Origin: Conchocele bisecta | Taxonomy: Eukaryota; Mollusca; Bivalvia; Lucinida; Thyasiridae | Reading direction: 5' to 3' | Assembly: GCA_029237695.1 (NCBI GenBank) | Contig: CM055265.1 | Span: forward strand, 106,282,773-106,346,772 | Length of the DNA stretch: 64,000 nucleotides | Part shown: positions 22,862 through 34,603 of the stretch, piece after piece | Position numbering within the stretch: the first letter of the stretch is position 1 | How the letters are laid out: every line of letters begins with the position of its first letter | Translations under genes and position numbers: made by a program | The notes under the pieces: model-generated | Databases searched by the model: none | Told to the model about the DNA's origin: nothing | The model's input: the letters and a program-made list of their open reading frames with translations, nothing else

Positions 22862-22976
22862 CTCAATTTATACGTCCGTCGTACCGGCCGATAGTGCAGG
22901 TTATCGCGCCTAATTCCACAAGGTCATATTCCACCCGTACGTGAAGCCTCGGTGAAATTAGAGGGGTACAGATAAG
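22862..22976 (-). promoter_or_regulatory. Globin core and proximal promoter
   Basis: Read on the minus strand: TATAAA at 22872-22867 lies 31 bp upstream of the Inr A at 22841. Further upstream are a CGATAG (22889-22894, plus strand), a CGATAA (22906-22901, minus), a CCACCC box (22931-22936, plus) and a canonical AGATAAG GATA site (22970-22976, plus), about -50, -62, -93 and -130 from the start. An ERR-like half-site AAGGTCA lies at 22920-22926. GATA plus CACCC sites are known from vertebrate erythroid globin promoters; a role here is inference. Confidence 0.6.
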
Positions 22977-23022
22977 TACAGGTGGGATCTGTTACACTAT
23001 TTTTCTTGATGAAATGCTGACA

Positions 23023-23251
23023 TGTGGCTGTGACTGGAGAAATGGGGCGTGTGGGATTTGTGACAACGGTAGCTTCTTTATACTGCAGACACCTGCAGAC
23101 TGATAACGATATATAGTGATGATATTGATGGGTCTTTCAAGATGGAATGGCGAACAAGTGCAGATCCTGATCAGACTGTGCGGATGCACAGGCTGATCTG
23201 GATCTATACTGGTCACAACACCCATAAGCCGCATTTCTCCAGACACAGACA
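23023..23251. mobile_element. GTGGCTGTGACTGG MITE upstream of the globin promoter
   Basis: Complete copy with GTGGCTGTGACTGGAGAAAT and ATTTCTCCAGACACAG ends, about 180 bp upstream of the putative start site. Confidence 0.8.
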
Positions 23252-23291
23252 CAAATAATCATATTACAATATATCAAGACGACGTGTTTAA

Positions 23292-23513
23292 CCCTTTCAA
23301 CCAAACAGGCCTGTATAGTGGTATTGGCAAAACGTGTAGATCCAGGTGAGCCGACTCGTCACGAGCCGTCTCATCAGGATCTGCACTTTTTGCAAGTAAT
23401 TTTCATATTTTTGAGAATAAAAACACCCCTTTTTCATAAGTGGACTAGTCTGAAAAACAGTTTGTGACGATTGGATTGGTTGCAACATATCGAAATCCAT
23501 TCCAGTTAAAGGA
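23292..23513. mobile_element. PiggyBac-like MITE
   Basis: TTAA at 23288-23291 then CCCTTTCAACC; right end AAAGGA before TTAA at 23514-23517. Core hairpin GAGCCGACTCGTCACGAGCC. Confidence 0.8.
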
Positions 23514-23540
23514 TTAATTGATATGTTTTTTTGTTATTTA

Positions 23541-23600
23541 CGGTTTGATGGAATTACATTTATTGAGCATAGGCTATGCTCAATAAATGTAAATCCAACG
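23541..23600. repeat. Inner fragment of the 9065-family MITE
   Basis: TTACATTTATTGAGCATAGG and its mirror without the outer arms. Confidence 0.7.
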
Positions 23601-23949
23601 TATTGCTGACGATACTGTCTGTTCATGATTACAAAACACCAACACGTGTTGGAGTACACATACAATGTACATTTATATCTGATGTACGTCTTCATTTGAA
23701 TTTTGCATACGTGCGGAATTAGACACAAACTACCCACTAGATGAGGGAATTAGACTGCCATGCATTCCGCGGCAATTATATATTCACTAACCAGCATGTC
23801 ATATTGGTTGTATAGTAACACACATATCAAGTTCCATGGGAATTAAGACAGCGCTGCGGGAATTAGACTGTGTATATTTAAATGTGTCGAGATACGAGAC
23901 GTTGCTCCATTGGGGTCTACATAGAGACGTACATTACATAGAAACGAAC

Positions 23950-24222
23950 ATTTATCCCGTCAACACAGTGCGTATGTGCCGTGAAACATGTTGCCGTGAA
24001 ACATTTTTGATATCCAATCAATACAATTTTTTGCATTTTACAGCCATTTGTAGGTGTTAACGGGATAAATAGAATAGTAGGTTAGTGCCGTGAATGGGAA
24101 AAAATATCTGGCGCGGCACGGAAACGGGATGTGCTCGGCAGAGCCTCGCCCATCCCGTTTCCTGAGCCTTGCCAGATATTTTTTCCCATTCACGGCACTA
24201 ACCTACTATTCTCTATATACCT
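23950..24222. mobile_element. Composite MITE, second copy
   Basis: 23950-24068 has TTTATCCCGTCAACAC and GTGTTAACGGGATAAA ends. 24070-24222 is the GAATAGTAGGTTAGTGCC palindrome. Same order as 8145-8455. Confidence 0.8.
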
Positions 24223-24423
24223 GACATTTGGTGCGGTTATCCCACACAATGCACGTACATGTATGTTTAGCCAGAACAATAGTACAGTACACCGGACAAC
24301 AGGAAACATAATTATGTGATCATAAATTTGATGGGTTTCTTCGTCATTCATCTCAGGGGATAATGCCTGTTCGTGATCGCATAGCAGACAACTATGGCTC
24401 GGAATAATTACATGCCTGATTTA

Positions 24424-24645
24424 CAGTGAAACCTCGCTAAACCGGACACCCTAGGAGGTCCACTGTATTTTACATTGTTTGTACAAACTTGCAAAGAACA
24501 ATTCATCGAGTCAGATATAGAGAATAGTAGGTTGGTGCCGTGAATGGGAAAACTATCTGGCAAGGCTTAGGAGATGGACTCCCGTTTCCGTGCCGCGCCA
24601 GATATTTTTCCACACTCACGGGACTAACCTGCTATTCTATGTATC
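24424..24645. mobile_element. Pogo-like MITE and a GAATAGTAGG palindrome
   Basis: 24424-24465 is a short CAGTG...CACTG element with TA outside both ends. 24515-24645 is a palindrome around ATCTGGCAAGGC. Confidence 0.75.
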
Positions 24646-24906
24646 ATGTCAAAACTACAAATAGCTTTGAAATGCAAAAATAAATAACTCCAGTCGTATC
24701 CTGAAAATCGGAGAATCGACTAGTATGACAACCGCACATATTCATACCCAGTGATTATGTCGTATTGCCAGTATATCATAAATGTTTCACGGCACATACC
24801 ACTGTTTTGGCGGGATAAACACAATATGTTGCTTATCTGAGTCGCAGTTGATGCAAATGTGATACGTTAAAGTGGCTGCGCCTCGGACATGACAAGACAG
24901 TAAACT

Positions 24907-25661
24907 GGGGCCCGTTTCAGTAAACTTCGTACGACTAAAATGTTCGTAAGTGCAAACTTATGATTGTCTGTAAATTTACATTAACAATGTTTGCTTGTAA
25001 AAAATTATTGGATTTACATGTATTGAGCATAGGCTGCAATTACGAACATTTTAGTCATACGAAGTTTTGTGAAACGGGCCGTTTCATTAAACTTCTTACG
25101 ACTAAAATGTTCGTAAGTGCAAACCTATGATAGTCTGTAAATTTCATATCAGTTAACAGTGTTTTCTTGTAAACAATTATTGGATTTACATGTATTGAGC
25201 ATAGGCTGCATATGCCCTATGCTCAATAAATGTAAATCCAATAATTGAACTTTCCAGACGTTTCCAAAGTTGGACTGACGAACATTTTAGTCGTACGAAG
25301 TTTTGTGAAACGGGCCTCCAGATGAATACGGAAAAATCTCGAACAAGTATTTCATGTTTTTGTTTGCTATTTGGCCTTTTACAAAGTTGAAAATCGGAAC
25401 GCGAAAACACGCCAGGGGACCGTTTCACTAAACTTCGTACGACAAAAATGTTCCTACGAACATTTCTATAAATCCACTTCACAAAGTAATGTGATTCATC
25501 AATTTAACCAGTTTCCACCTACATTTAGGGGCCATTAAATCCGAACAAATCCACAACAATTTTCCCAAGATTGGCTGTTAATCATGTAAACGTTGTTCCC
25601 AGTTTTAGTTTTGCAATTACGAACTTCTTAGTCGTACGAAGTTTAGTGAAACGGCTCCCAG
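24907..25661. mobile_element. Three fold-back MITEs in a row
   Basis: Copies of the GGGCCCGTTTCACTAAAC family at 24907-25080, 25077-25318 and 25415-25661. The first two abut and share GGGCC; the first lacks half of its inner palindrome. Confidence 0.85.
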
Positions 25662-25730
25662 GTTCCTGTAATTGCATGTCGCGTTTAGACGTTGTTTTGG
25701 CAATACAATGTCAATGTGTTTAATCTGTAT

Positions 25731-25832
25731 TGGTACAACTCGCAATCATGCAATTTGATTGTCTGAGCCTGAGCTGTGCTACAGCTCCGGCTCAGACAAT
25801 CAAATTGCATGATTGCGAGTTGGCATGTACCA
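25731..25832. mobile_element. Near-perfect palindromic MITE
   Basis: Arms ACTCGCAATCATGCAATTTG and TCTGAGCCTGAGCTG mirrored; one or two mismatches over about 45 bp. Confidence 0.9.
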
Positions 25833-26086
25833 GCCTGTGCTAATCTTGCCAATATTTGTCTATTTGTTTTTTATTTCAAAATGCATGTACTTGAATACTT
25901 AAAATCAAGCAGCTTCATTGGCTGGGCGTGAGCTGTGATACAGCTCAGGCTCAGTCAATCGAACTGGTTGATCGCGAGGTGAGATTGCCAATAGATGTTC
26001 AGAAGCGTTGGAATCGGAACAAGATTAACGCAGGCGGTTGTGGACCAACGATTTACCTGCAGATAATAGTATCTTCTCTGTACCAG

Positions 26087-26562
26087 CCTACTGTCTGTTT
26101 CACGAAAGCTGCCCAAATTTTACGGCTATATAAACAATTCAAAAACAAGATTTCTTTTGATAATATTAAATTAAAGGAAAATTTAAGAATGAGCCTTCTT
26201 TTTATTTCGTGAAATTTGGTTAAATATTGATTTTATTGCGAAAACAAAATTTCCCCATGTTAAATCCACATAGACATAGTGAAGATGTCTATGGGGATTT
26301 AACATGGGGAAATTTTCAGAATTTCAGAAATACTGCCAGTGGACCGATTTTTAAAATTTAACTTTTGTTTTCTTAGTTAGATCATTTCCAAGCTATCTAG
26401 CAATTTTTCGTAATAAAATCAATATTTGACCAAATTTCACGAAATAAAAAGAAGGCTCATTCTTAAATTTTCCTTTAATTTAATATTATCGAAAATAATA
26501 TTGTTTTTGAATTGTTTACATGGCCGTAAAATTTGGACAGCTTTCGTGAAACAGACAGTAGG
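26087..26562. mobile_element. Complete CCTACTGTCTG fold-back MITE
   Basis: 476 bp with arms of well over 120 bp: CCTACTGTCTGTTTCACG ends, GATAATATTAAATTAAAGG, CCCATGTTAAATCC in the centre. Other copies: 30904-31618, half at 2799 and 55315-55480. Confidence 0.9.
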
Positions 26563-27006
26563 GTATAGTAGCAGTAAAAGTACTGGTAAAATGTTTTATG
26601 TCGATAATTTGCACCGGTTTCCTGACGGAATGCCACTCAGCTCTACTTACATGTACACATCCGCCGGCGTTAATCTTGCACATTTTATCAACGGTTCCGA
26701 ACGTCTATTGGTAATGCCAACGCGCAATCGAGCAATTTGATTGTCTGAGCCTGAGATGTAGCACAGCGCAGGCTCAGCAAATCAAGACGCTTGATTTCGA
26801 GCATAATATTCAAGTCTGTTGAAATAAATAAGTTAACCAATACCCTCAAGATTAGTGCAGGCGGTAGTGTAAAGCTATCGCATAAACGCATGTTTTCGTC
26901 TTGTAACCAGCGCCAAGTTCTTGCTCTTGCACCGGCTATGTAATCATGTTGTATCTTCTGCAAATGGGAATTCGCCATGAATCCTGTGCCTATTTCGACG
27001 TGACAT

Positions 27007-27097
27007 ATCGATGGTCTAGTATCATAAGGTCGTAACTGCTATGCTTTAGCTTTAGCATAGCAGTTACGACCTTATGTTACTAGACCATCGATATTTA
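27007..27097. repeat. Palindrome (ATCGATGGTCTAGTA arms)
   Basis: Arms of about 42 bp including AAGGTCGTAACTGCTATGCT around a short TAGCTT centre. Confidence 0.88.
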
Positions 27098-27099
27098 AC

Positions 27100-27658
27100 G
27101 CTAGTGCGGAGCGCGGCACCAATGACAATGAGGATTTCCACAAGAAATATATATTTAAAACCACAAAACTGAGGCGTTATTTCAGACGCAGTCACTTTAA
27201 TGCCGACACATATTTGCATACGTGCTCAACAAAGCGCGGATGACCCAACATGCAGGTGTCTTTGTAGAGCATTGTGCTAGTTGTGAATAAAACTATTTCG
27301 TTAAAATTTGATATGTAATTATAACACATGGTACCTAGACCTCACATTGTTGTTATGACCCAGTGTATAGTTACTTAATGCTAGACTATGAACCATTGAT
27401 TGACTGGTTTGGATAGTTAACATATGTACGAATTTCGTCGTCCCATTATCTTACAGAGTTTCATTCGTGTTTATGAGTATCCTGGTCATGTGCGGCTGTT
27501 GTCATTGGAAATGATCCTAAGCTGCTGTCGAATCATATTTTAGTTGAGAAAAAGGGAATATAAAGATTAAAGAGTAGACGGCAACATTTAATTCAGCATG
27601 GTAAGGATTGCATGTAATATCCCCGCGTCTGGAATTTGTTGGACGTCTAATTCCTACA
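27100..27658. other. Unassigned sequence
   Basis: No coding signal or recognisable repeat. Confidence 0.4.
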
Positions 27659-28040
27659 CGTGTCCCGTCAACCGGGGGTTTACAAAAACCGGCGCGTACG
27701 TCAACGGTTTTTGTTAACCCTATGCCGTGAAAAGTCTATTACATTTTCTGTCACTCGGCCATAGTGTAGAAAAGGTTGAAAAAAACGACTGAGTTAAATT
27801 TGCACTCTGCCACCGCCCAACGGCTTGAGTATCGAACTCGGAACTTCGGACCGGACCCAAATATACCTTATTTAAAGTTTGAAGCAATCTTATTTCATGT
27901 ATCGCAATATTAATATTTGGGGTTACAAAAACCGGGGGTTTACAAAATCCGGCGCGTACGTCAACGGTTTTTGTTACCCCCGGTTTTTGTTAACGGGGTT
28001 TACAAAAACCGGGGGGTTACAAAAACCGGCTCTACACACG
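27659..28040. repeat. Dispersed relative of the 207-bp array hairpin
   Basis: Modules of TTTACAAAAACCGGCGCGTA and GTCAACGGTTTTTGTTA recur in both orientations, parallel to the hairpin at 1340-2798 but with changed arms. A weak B-box-like CGAGTTCGATACT (minus) lies at about 27830. Confidence 0.7.
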
Positions 28041-29099
28041 TCTAATCAGGCTCAATAGTCTATGTTGACGCATTGAAACATTGTTCAACCGAATCCAATA
28101 TTACGCTAACGAAATACAAATATACTTTTGTACCGCGGCCATTGCTCCGTGTATCATACAAATAAAGGGGGTTGAATACATGCTATTTAAATCTGAAGTT
28201 ACCTAATATAAACCGGAAGTAACATGATAAACATAAAGTGCCTGCTTTCCTTTATTTCTTACCTTTGACCCCTAATCGAGATCCAGAATACTCCAGACAC
28301 AGTGAACGACTTCAATACGATTACGAAAGACAAAATAACAGTAATGGTCAAAGGGAGATAATTTGGACGCTCGGTTTCTCAATCATTAACTTTCAGAATG
28401 ATGATATACGCCATACCACTGTTTGCACCACACGATTTGTTTTTACCTTACTCACCGTTGCTGCACACCGCGCCGGCGTAAAATGATTCAAGTCGAAAAT
28501 GCACTGGTTTCGTAACGAGATGACAATCAGCTCCACTTAGAACTATCGCATAAACTCAGTGTTCGTCTAGTAAACGGCGCAAACTCCTTGCGCCGGTTAC
28601 TAGACGAACATGCGTTTATGCAATATCTTCTGTGACTAGCTGGATGGGGATTCGACAGGAATCCGGCGCCTATTTCGACGTGAAACAGTTTACGCCGGCG
28701 CGGAGTAAAACACAAGTGTTACTATCATTTACACGTACATATCATATGTACGGTAACGGTGTTATGATTCTGACCCAGACACGTACACCATGCATATGGT
28801 ATACGTGAATTCACGCGGGTACACACCACACATGCCGAGTTTCGTGGGGCAAAGTTGATGAAAATTATAGACTTTTATTACCTTCACCAAATGTTTTATG
28901 CGTCTACACATAATCCGTCCTTGTATCTGTGAAGGTTTGTAATCAATTGTTCGTGTTTATTAAGCAGATTATCAAAACAATGTGGTAAGATCTGATATAA
29001 GGTACATTAACGCATCACACCTTGCTCTTCTTCTGTCGTTTTTTGTTTGTTGTGTATGTGGAGAATTTGGCAAATGGGAGAACGTGCCCTTAAGACGTG
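28041..29099. other. One palindrome, otherwise unassigned
   Basis: 28549-28625 is a palindrome (GTTCGTCTAGTAA arms around GCGCAAACTCCTTGCGC); its flanks share CCTATTTCGACGTGA with 26975. No gene seen. Confidence 0.55.
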
Positions 29100-29266
29100 T
29101 GTGACCAGCTTAGTCCCAGTTCAGCCTGCGCAGTCTGACCAGAGACTGCATTGTTCACAATCATTGGTCAAATTGGAGAAAGTACCTTAAACAGTTTGCG
29201 ACCAGCCTAGTTCCAGATCCGCCTGCGCAGCCACAACCATAGGTCAAATGGGAGAAAGTGTCTTAA

Positions 29267-29505
29267 CCCTTTGAACCCGAAATCCCGCTATATCGGTTTA
29301 TGCAAAAAGTGCAGATCCAGATGAGCCGGCTCGTAACGAGCCGTCTCATCAGGATCTGCATTTTTTGAAAGTAATTTTAACATTTTTGAGAACAAAAACA
29401 CCCCCTTTTCATAAATGGACGAATCTGAAAATCATTTTGTGACCGTTGGATTGGTCGTAACATTAGCATATCACAGTCCATTCCAGTTCCTGAGGGTTGA
29501 AAGGG
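29267..29505. mobile_element. PiggyBac-like MITE, cleanest copy
   Basis: TTAA at 29263-29266 and 29506-29509. Ends CCCTTTGAACCC and GGGTTGAAAGGG. Core hairpin GAGCCGGCTCGTAACGAGCC. Confidence 0.87.
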
Positions 29506-29765
29506 TTAAGCCGTTTGTGAACAGCGTAGTCCGAGCCCAGCCTGCGTTTCCGCGGTGTCGGCTGATGGACTACTATATAGGTCAAATGGGAGAAAGTGCC
29601 TGATGACGTTTACGACCGGCGTAGTCCTAAGTCCGCCCTCGCATCCGCGCAATCTGAGCAGGGACTATGCTGTTCGCCACCATTACAGTACGGAAGCATC
29701 GCTCAGGCATGACAAACTGAGTTGTGGTGCAGTCCATGATATACTAGGGAGGGTTGTTTTTTTAA

Positions 29766-30006
29766 CCCTTCCACACATAAGTAACTGGAATGGATTTTGA
29801 TATTTTATTTTGCAACCAATCCAATCGTTACAAAATGATTTTCAGACTAGTCCATGTATGAAAAGGGGGTGTTTAAGTCTCAAAAATATGAACATTACTT
29901 TCAAAAAGTGCAGATCCTGGTGAGACGGCTCGTCACGAGCCGGCTCATCTGGATCTACACGTTTCTGCCAATACCACTATACAGGCCTATGGTGTTGATA
30001 TGGTTA
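29766..30006. mobile_element. PiggyBac-like MITE, right end decayed
   Basis: TTAA at 29762-29765, then CCCTTCC; the right end resembles the 23292 copy as far as ACTATACAGGCCT and then diverges. Confidence 0.7.
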
Positions 30007-30411
30007 TACACCACTAGTTAAGACACTTCTACGTGGCAATGTGGCATAAGTATTGCTTGCCAACTTACGTACAACATATAACATATAGTGAACAAGTTTA
30101 AACACCGTGTCATGGCGAAAGTGGCCGAACTTGAAATGACAGCATGGGTACCTCTTTGGAATGGCTAGTGAACAAAACAGTCCACTTGGGCCGCTGGACA
30201 AGGATATTAATAATAGTTTCCGTCAATGCAATCGAGGACAATTGACAAATAAAATCAGAGCCGATGTAGAATTCAAGTCCACATAGGCTCTGAATGTATT
30301 GCGACCATTCGATGTCATTTGCGATGAATATTACATTTGGATGACATCAATGTCGATGTGATAATGAAAGTAGTTCAGACATCGGTCTTTTTTACCACAC
30401 TAACTCTTAAA

Positions 30412-30650
30412 TGTACATGCCCACTCCGTCGAAAATATTATGTTTCAGGTGACGCATTTAATTATTATAAATAAGTAAAACATATCATGCCACATTTGCA
30501 TATGAAAATAGCCGGATACCACCGCGAGTCACTATCAGTAAAATAAATACATGTATTACTAAATGATTATATCTGTATAGCGGGCACTTTTACTTTTTAG
30601 AACTGGTGGAAAAGTGACACAAATACACACGTATTTAATTCCTATGAATA
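30412..30650 (-). repeat. Dispersed repeat of the 9541 family, reverse
   Basis: CCGGATACCACCGCGAGTCA and AACTGGTGGAA are shared with the globin-intron copies on the opposite strand. Confidence 0.65.
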
Positions 30651-30903
30651 ACATGTTGTACCTTTTAACCTAATACCGAGTCTCAACATCTACATTTCAG
30701 TGTGTAGCTCAACGAGTGAAATATACGGTGCAAAGGTCTAGATATAAATTAATTATGAAGAAAATATCACATTCAGGTTGACAGCTTGTGTCTCGGACAT
30801 ACGAACTAGACAATGTCACAGCATGAAGGTTATGTCTGATACATTAAGTTAAACGTCAGAAGTCAGTGCTTCTAGGTGCTTGATGGACAGGTCTTGTTAG
30901 ACT

Positions 30904-31618
30904 TACCGTCCGTTTCACGAAAGATGCCCAAATTTTACGGCTATATAAACAATGCAAAAACAATATATTTTCGATAATATTAAATTATAGCAAAATTTAA
31001 GAATGAGCCTACTTTTTTTGTTTATTATAATTGGTCCAGTATTGATTTTATTACGAAAAATGACTTCTCTATGGGAATTTAACAGAAAAAAAGAGGTGAA
31101 GAAACCCGGAAAAGGAGTCGAAAATTTTGGAAATTTGTTCTGAAATCTAGCTAGATAGCTTGGAAATGATCTAACTAAGAAAACATGAGTTAAATTTTGA
31201 AAATCGGTCCAGTATTTCTGAAATTCTAAAAAATTTCCCCATGTTAAATTCCCATAGACATCTTCACGGAGTTAACATGGGGAAATTTTGTTTTCGCAAT
31301 AAAAGCAATATTTGACAAAATTTCACGAAATAAAAAGAAGACTCATTCTGAAATCTAGCTAGATAGCTTGGAAATGATCTAACTAAGAAAACAAAAGTTA
31401 AATTTTGAAAATCGGTCCAGTATTTCTGAAATTCAAAAAAAATCCCCATGTCATGGGGAAATTGTTAATTCGCAATAAAATCAATATTTGATTTGATTTT
31501 GCGAAATAAAAAGATGGCTGCTTCTTAAATTTTCCTTTAATTTAATATTATCGAAAACGATATTGTTTTTGCATTGTTTATATAGCCGTACAATTTGGGC
31601 AGCTTTCGTGAAACATAT
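30904..31618. mobile_element. Expanded CCTACTGTCTG-type MITE
   Basis: Outer arms as in 26087-26562 (CGTTTCACGAAAG, CTTTCGTGAAAC), but the centre is enlarged: the block AGCTAGATAGCTTGGAAATG occurs twice (31147 and 31357). Confidence 0.8.
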
Positions 31619-31639
31619 ACATTGAAAAACAAGAACTGG

Positions 31640-32415
31640 CATTGTTAAACGAAGCTAATCCCCCAAAAAAATCAAATCCTCAGTGACCTTGACCTTGGGT
31701 GATCGGACGTGGGTCGTATGCAAAACAAAGCACCATCCCTAGACACACATTGTGGCCAAATATTATAAAAATCGGTGAAGAGGTTGATGAGTTATTGAAA
31801 AAAAAATAATAAAAATAACAGGTTTGCCTTACAAACAATGTGAACTTCTAAGTTAGTTGACCTTGTCCTTGGGCACAGTGGCTGCATGAATGGGACAGGG
31901 AATGAATACATGGATGATCACTAATAAGCATATAAAGTTTCAAGCCAATCCGACCTACGGTTACAGAGAAAGTAGGTACCTGAAAACTTTAATGCAAATT
32001 TTGACAAAAACATTAACGAAACTTTCTAAGTCCTTTACCTTTGACATTGGACACAGGGGACGCATGAGTGGGACACATAATAAATATATGGATGATGCCC
32101 AATACGTATACGAAGTTTCAAGCAAATCTGACTTACGGTTACAGAGATAGCAAATATCGACAAAAATTTAACGCAAACTTCTAAGTCATTTGACTTTGAC
32201 ATTGGGGCGCATGGGCGCATGAGTGGGTTACAGCATGTATATATGGATGATGACGTATAAGCATACGAAGTTTCCAGTCAATGTGACTTAGGACTGCAGA
32301 TATATAAGGTATTTAAACACTTTAACGCAGATTTCGGACGGAAGGACGGACGCACGGACACCCGGACGTCATTGTGATCACTATGTCTCGCTTTCCGCAA
32401 GCGGGCTCGACAATA
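31640..32415. repeat. Dispersed repeat ending in CGGACGGAC simple sequence
   Basis: AACAAGAACTGGCAT, CGGACGTGGGTCGTATGC and repeated TTTGACATTGG blocks, finishing GGACGGACGCACGGACACCC. Part of the same repeat at 47565-47900 and 45290-45385. No coding capacity. Confidence 0.65.
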
Positions 32416-32446
32416 AACCGGCATGTGAAAAGCTCTGCCTTACCTT

Positions 32447-32742
32447 TGTAGCCTATTCCATCAAAATTGCATACTTATCTTGCTAATATAAGTACACTTT
32501 GAAGGAGAAATTTTCCCTTTAAGGATAATATTATTTTGTTTAATTATATTACATTGAATTTACTACGGCTGTGATAATGTAATACATTCAGTATATTAAT
32601 TCTGCATACTTTTAATTATCAAATATAAGCAGTCGTTAGTTCTAGATGGACTAATGCATTTCGATAAAAATAAATGATTACTCCCTCAATGTATCCTTTG
32701 CTAGATAACTATGCTTTGCAATTTTGCTGAAATCGGCTACTG
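32447..32742. mobile_element. CAGTAGCC fold-back MITE, third copy
   Basis: Outer arms and CTACTG end present; half of the core palindrome is deleted. Confidence 0.78.
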
Positions 32743-33485
32743 GTCATGGTTATTGCTTATACAAACAACATATCGAGATAATGAACGAAAGAGCATGTAT
32801 CTGCCAGTTAGCTGCGGGCAGTAACTCTGCAAAACTCCTGATTCATGTAAAGCAGAGTTGTGGGTAGTAACTCTGCATCCGAACCGCCCGAAGTTGCGGG
32901 CAGTAAATCTGTAACTCCCTTACCCTATGGAAGGTAATATCCGCCATAATTATATTAGGCTTGATGCTTGCTTGCTGATGATATTCTATGTTATACCCAT
33001 CTTATTACAATTATATGTGGCTTGATGCTTGCTGACTGGTGTCATTACAACTTACTTTCATGTTATTTTATTCGTCATTCGTGTTTGTGACATTTGAGAT
33101 CTTCTTGATTATAGTCTAAATTGCATGTGCAATTTGGCTTGATGCTTTATTCATTCGCACTGTTTCAATGCGTTTGTGTTGTTTACATTCTAAGTAGCTT
33201 GATGATTCATTCTTAGTGACATTCGGAGTTCCATTATTGATTATTGCGTCGCTGTTTTGCCATGCGTTTTGTTACCTCGCTAAACCACGCCCCTTGACAA
33301 CAACAATTGCAACAGTAATTTGGGAACAACTATTATGACGCCAGGTGCGCTGCTAAAACTTAAAATAGTTCTCCCTAAAATGATTTCATATGCTGGTACC
33401 CGTCCTACAATGCGTTGCTCTCTAAATTGGTTCCATGTCCCTAACGGTGTTGACGTAGATTGATGCCGCCTTTTCTGTTGCGCCA
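32743..33485. other. Simple-sequence-like but no gene
   Basis: GGCTTGATGCTTG recurs irregularly at 32960-33190, and again at 35190-35260. Function unknown. Confidence 0.45.
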
Positions 33486-33770
33486 TGTTTAGGTTAAAAG
33501 ACACCAAATAGTTTTACTTTATAATTTAACCGAATCCCAGCCAGTCTTTCCTATTTTCACTATTCGTATGGATGTTGCGGGACCAACCTCGTCATGTCTC
33601 CCAATATTGTTTACATTATTTGGCCACGGAAACTCTGTTTACATCACGTGACCAACAGGCTCAGTGTTTTCTTTTAAATGCTTCAAATATGCTGAAAACT
33701 GGTGTTAAAAACTCCCCTTTTCTAACATTAAACCTTGAGTGTACATGCCAGGTTATACTATAGGAGACAT
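33486..33770 (+). mobile_element. Left part of the GGTTAGACC element
   Basis: Matches the left part of 59806-60283 (ACCAAATAGTTTTAC, TTGTTTACATT, CACGTGACCAACAGG) and stops at CATGCCAGG. Confidence 0.7.
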
Positions 33771-34039
33771 GTTTTTCTTTATTCTTTCAATCTGACATTT
33801 TTCTCGCAAAATTATTACCATTTCCAGACGTACTAATTGACATTAATATACTTTTTATATCAAACGCGAAATGCCAGTTTGATATCAGGGGCGATAACCG
33901 GGGTTCCTTAAAATGATAAGGGGAGCAACTATTTATTCTATTTACTTATTTTTTGATGTGCAATATCATACTTTATGATATGTCGATAAAAATAGTTATT
34001 AAGCATTTAGTTGATATAAATAATTTAAAAATACTACAT

Positions 34040-34400
34040 CATTTGCATATATATGGAGCTAGCTTGATACCACCGCGAGTCTCTATGAGTACATTAAAGA
34101 TTACTAAATAATTATATCTGTGTAGCTGGCACTCGTAATTTTTAAAAGTGGTGGACTAGTTGCAATTATACACTTATTTAAGTTCCATAAAGAAAAGTTT
34201 GTACCTACTAGATGGGACCCCAGCTTCAACAATAATTAAATCTCTATTTTAATTAGTCAAGATCCAGAGCAGAATGGGTGCAGGTTATTGGAAATTAGGT
34301 CCCACAACATCCATAAGAAAAATGAAAGTACCAGAGAATAGCAAAATGTGTGGTAACGGGTTAGTGTTTTAGGTAAAACCAATGGTGGTGGCCCACCTTA
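34040..34400 (-). repeat. Two dispersed repeats side by side
   Basis: 34040-34210 is a reverse copy of the 9541 family. 34215-34400 matches 3931-4125. Confidence 0.55.
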
Positions 34401-34603
34401 GTCTGATCCCGGACGGTTATTGGTTTGCATCGGTAACGGGCCAGTTTGAGAGTCACCCTGTGTAAGTTACCATATGTGTAACTTACTATAAAAATGTGAT
34501 TGTTTTCAATTACGTACATATGTAATTTAATTATGAGGGTACATGTATGTATAAAACACATTAGTAAGTCAAACACCATACATACATATGCAATTTAGTT
34601 AAT

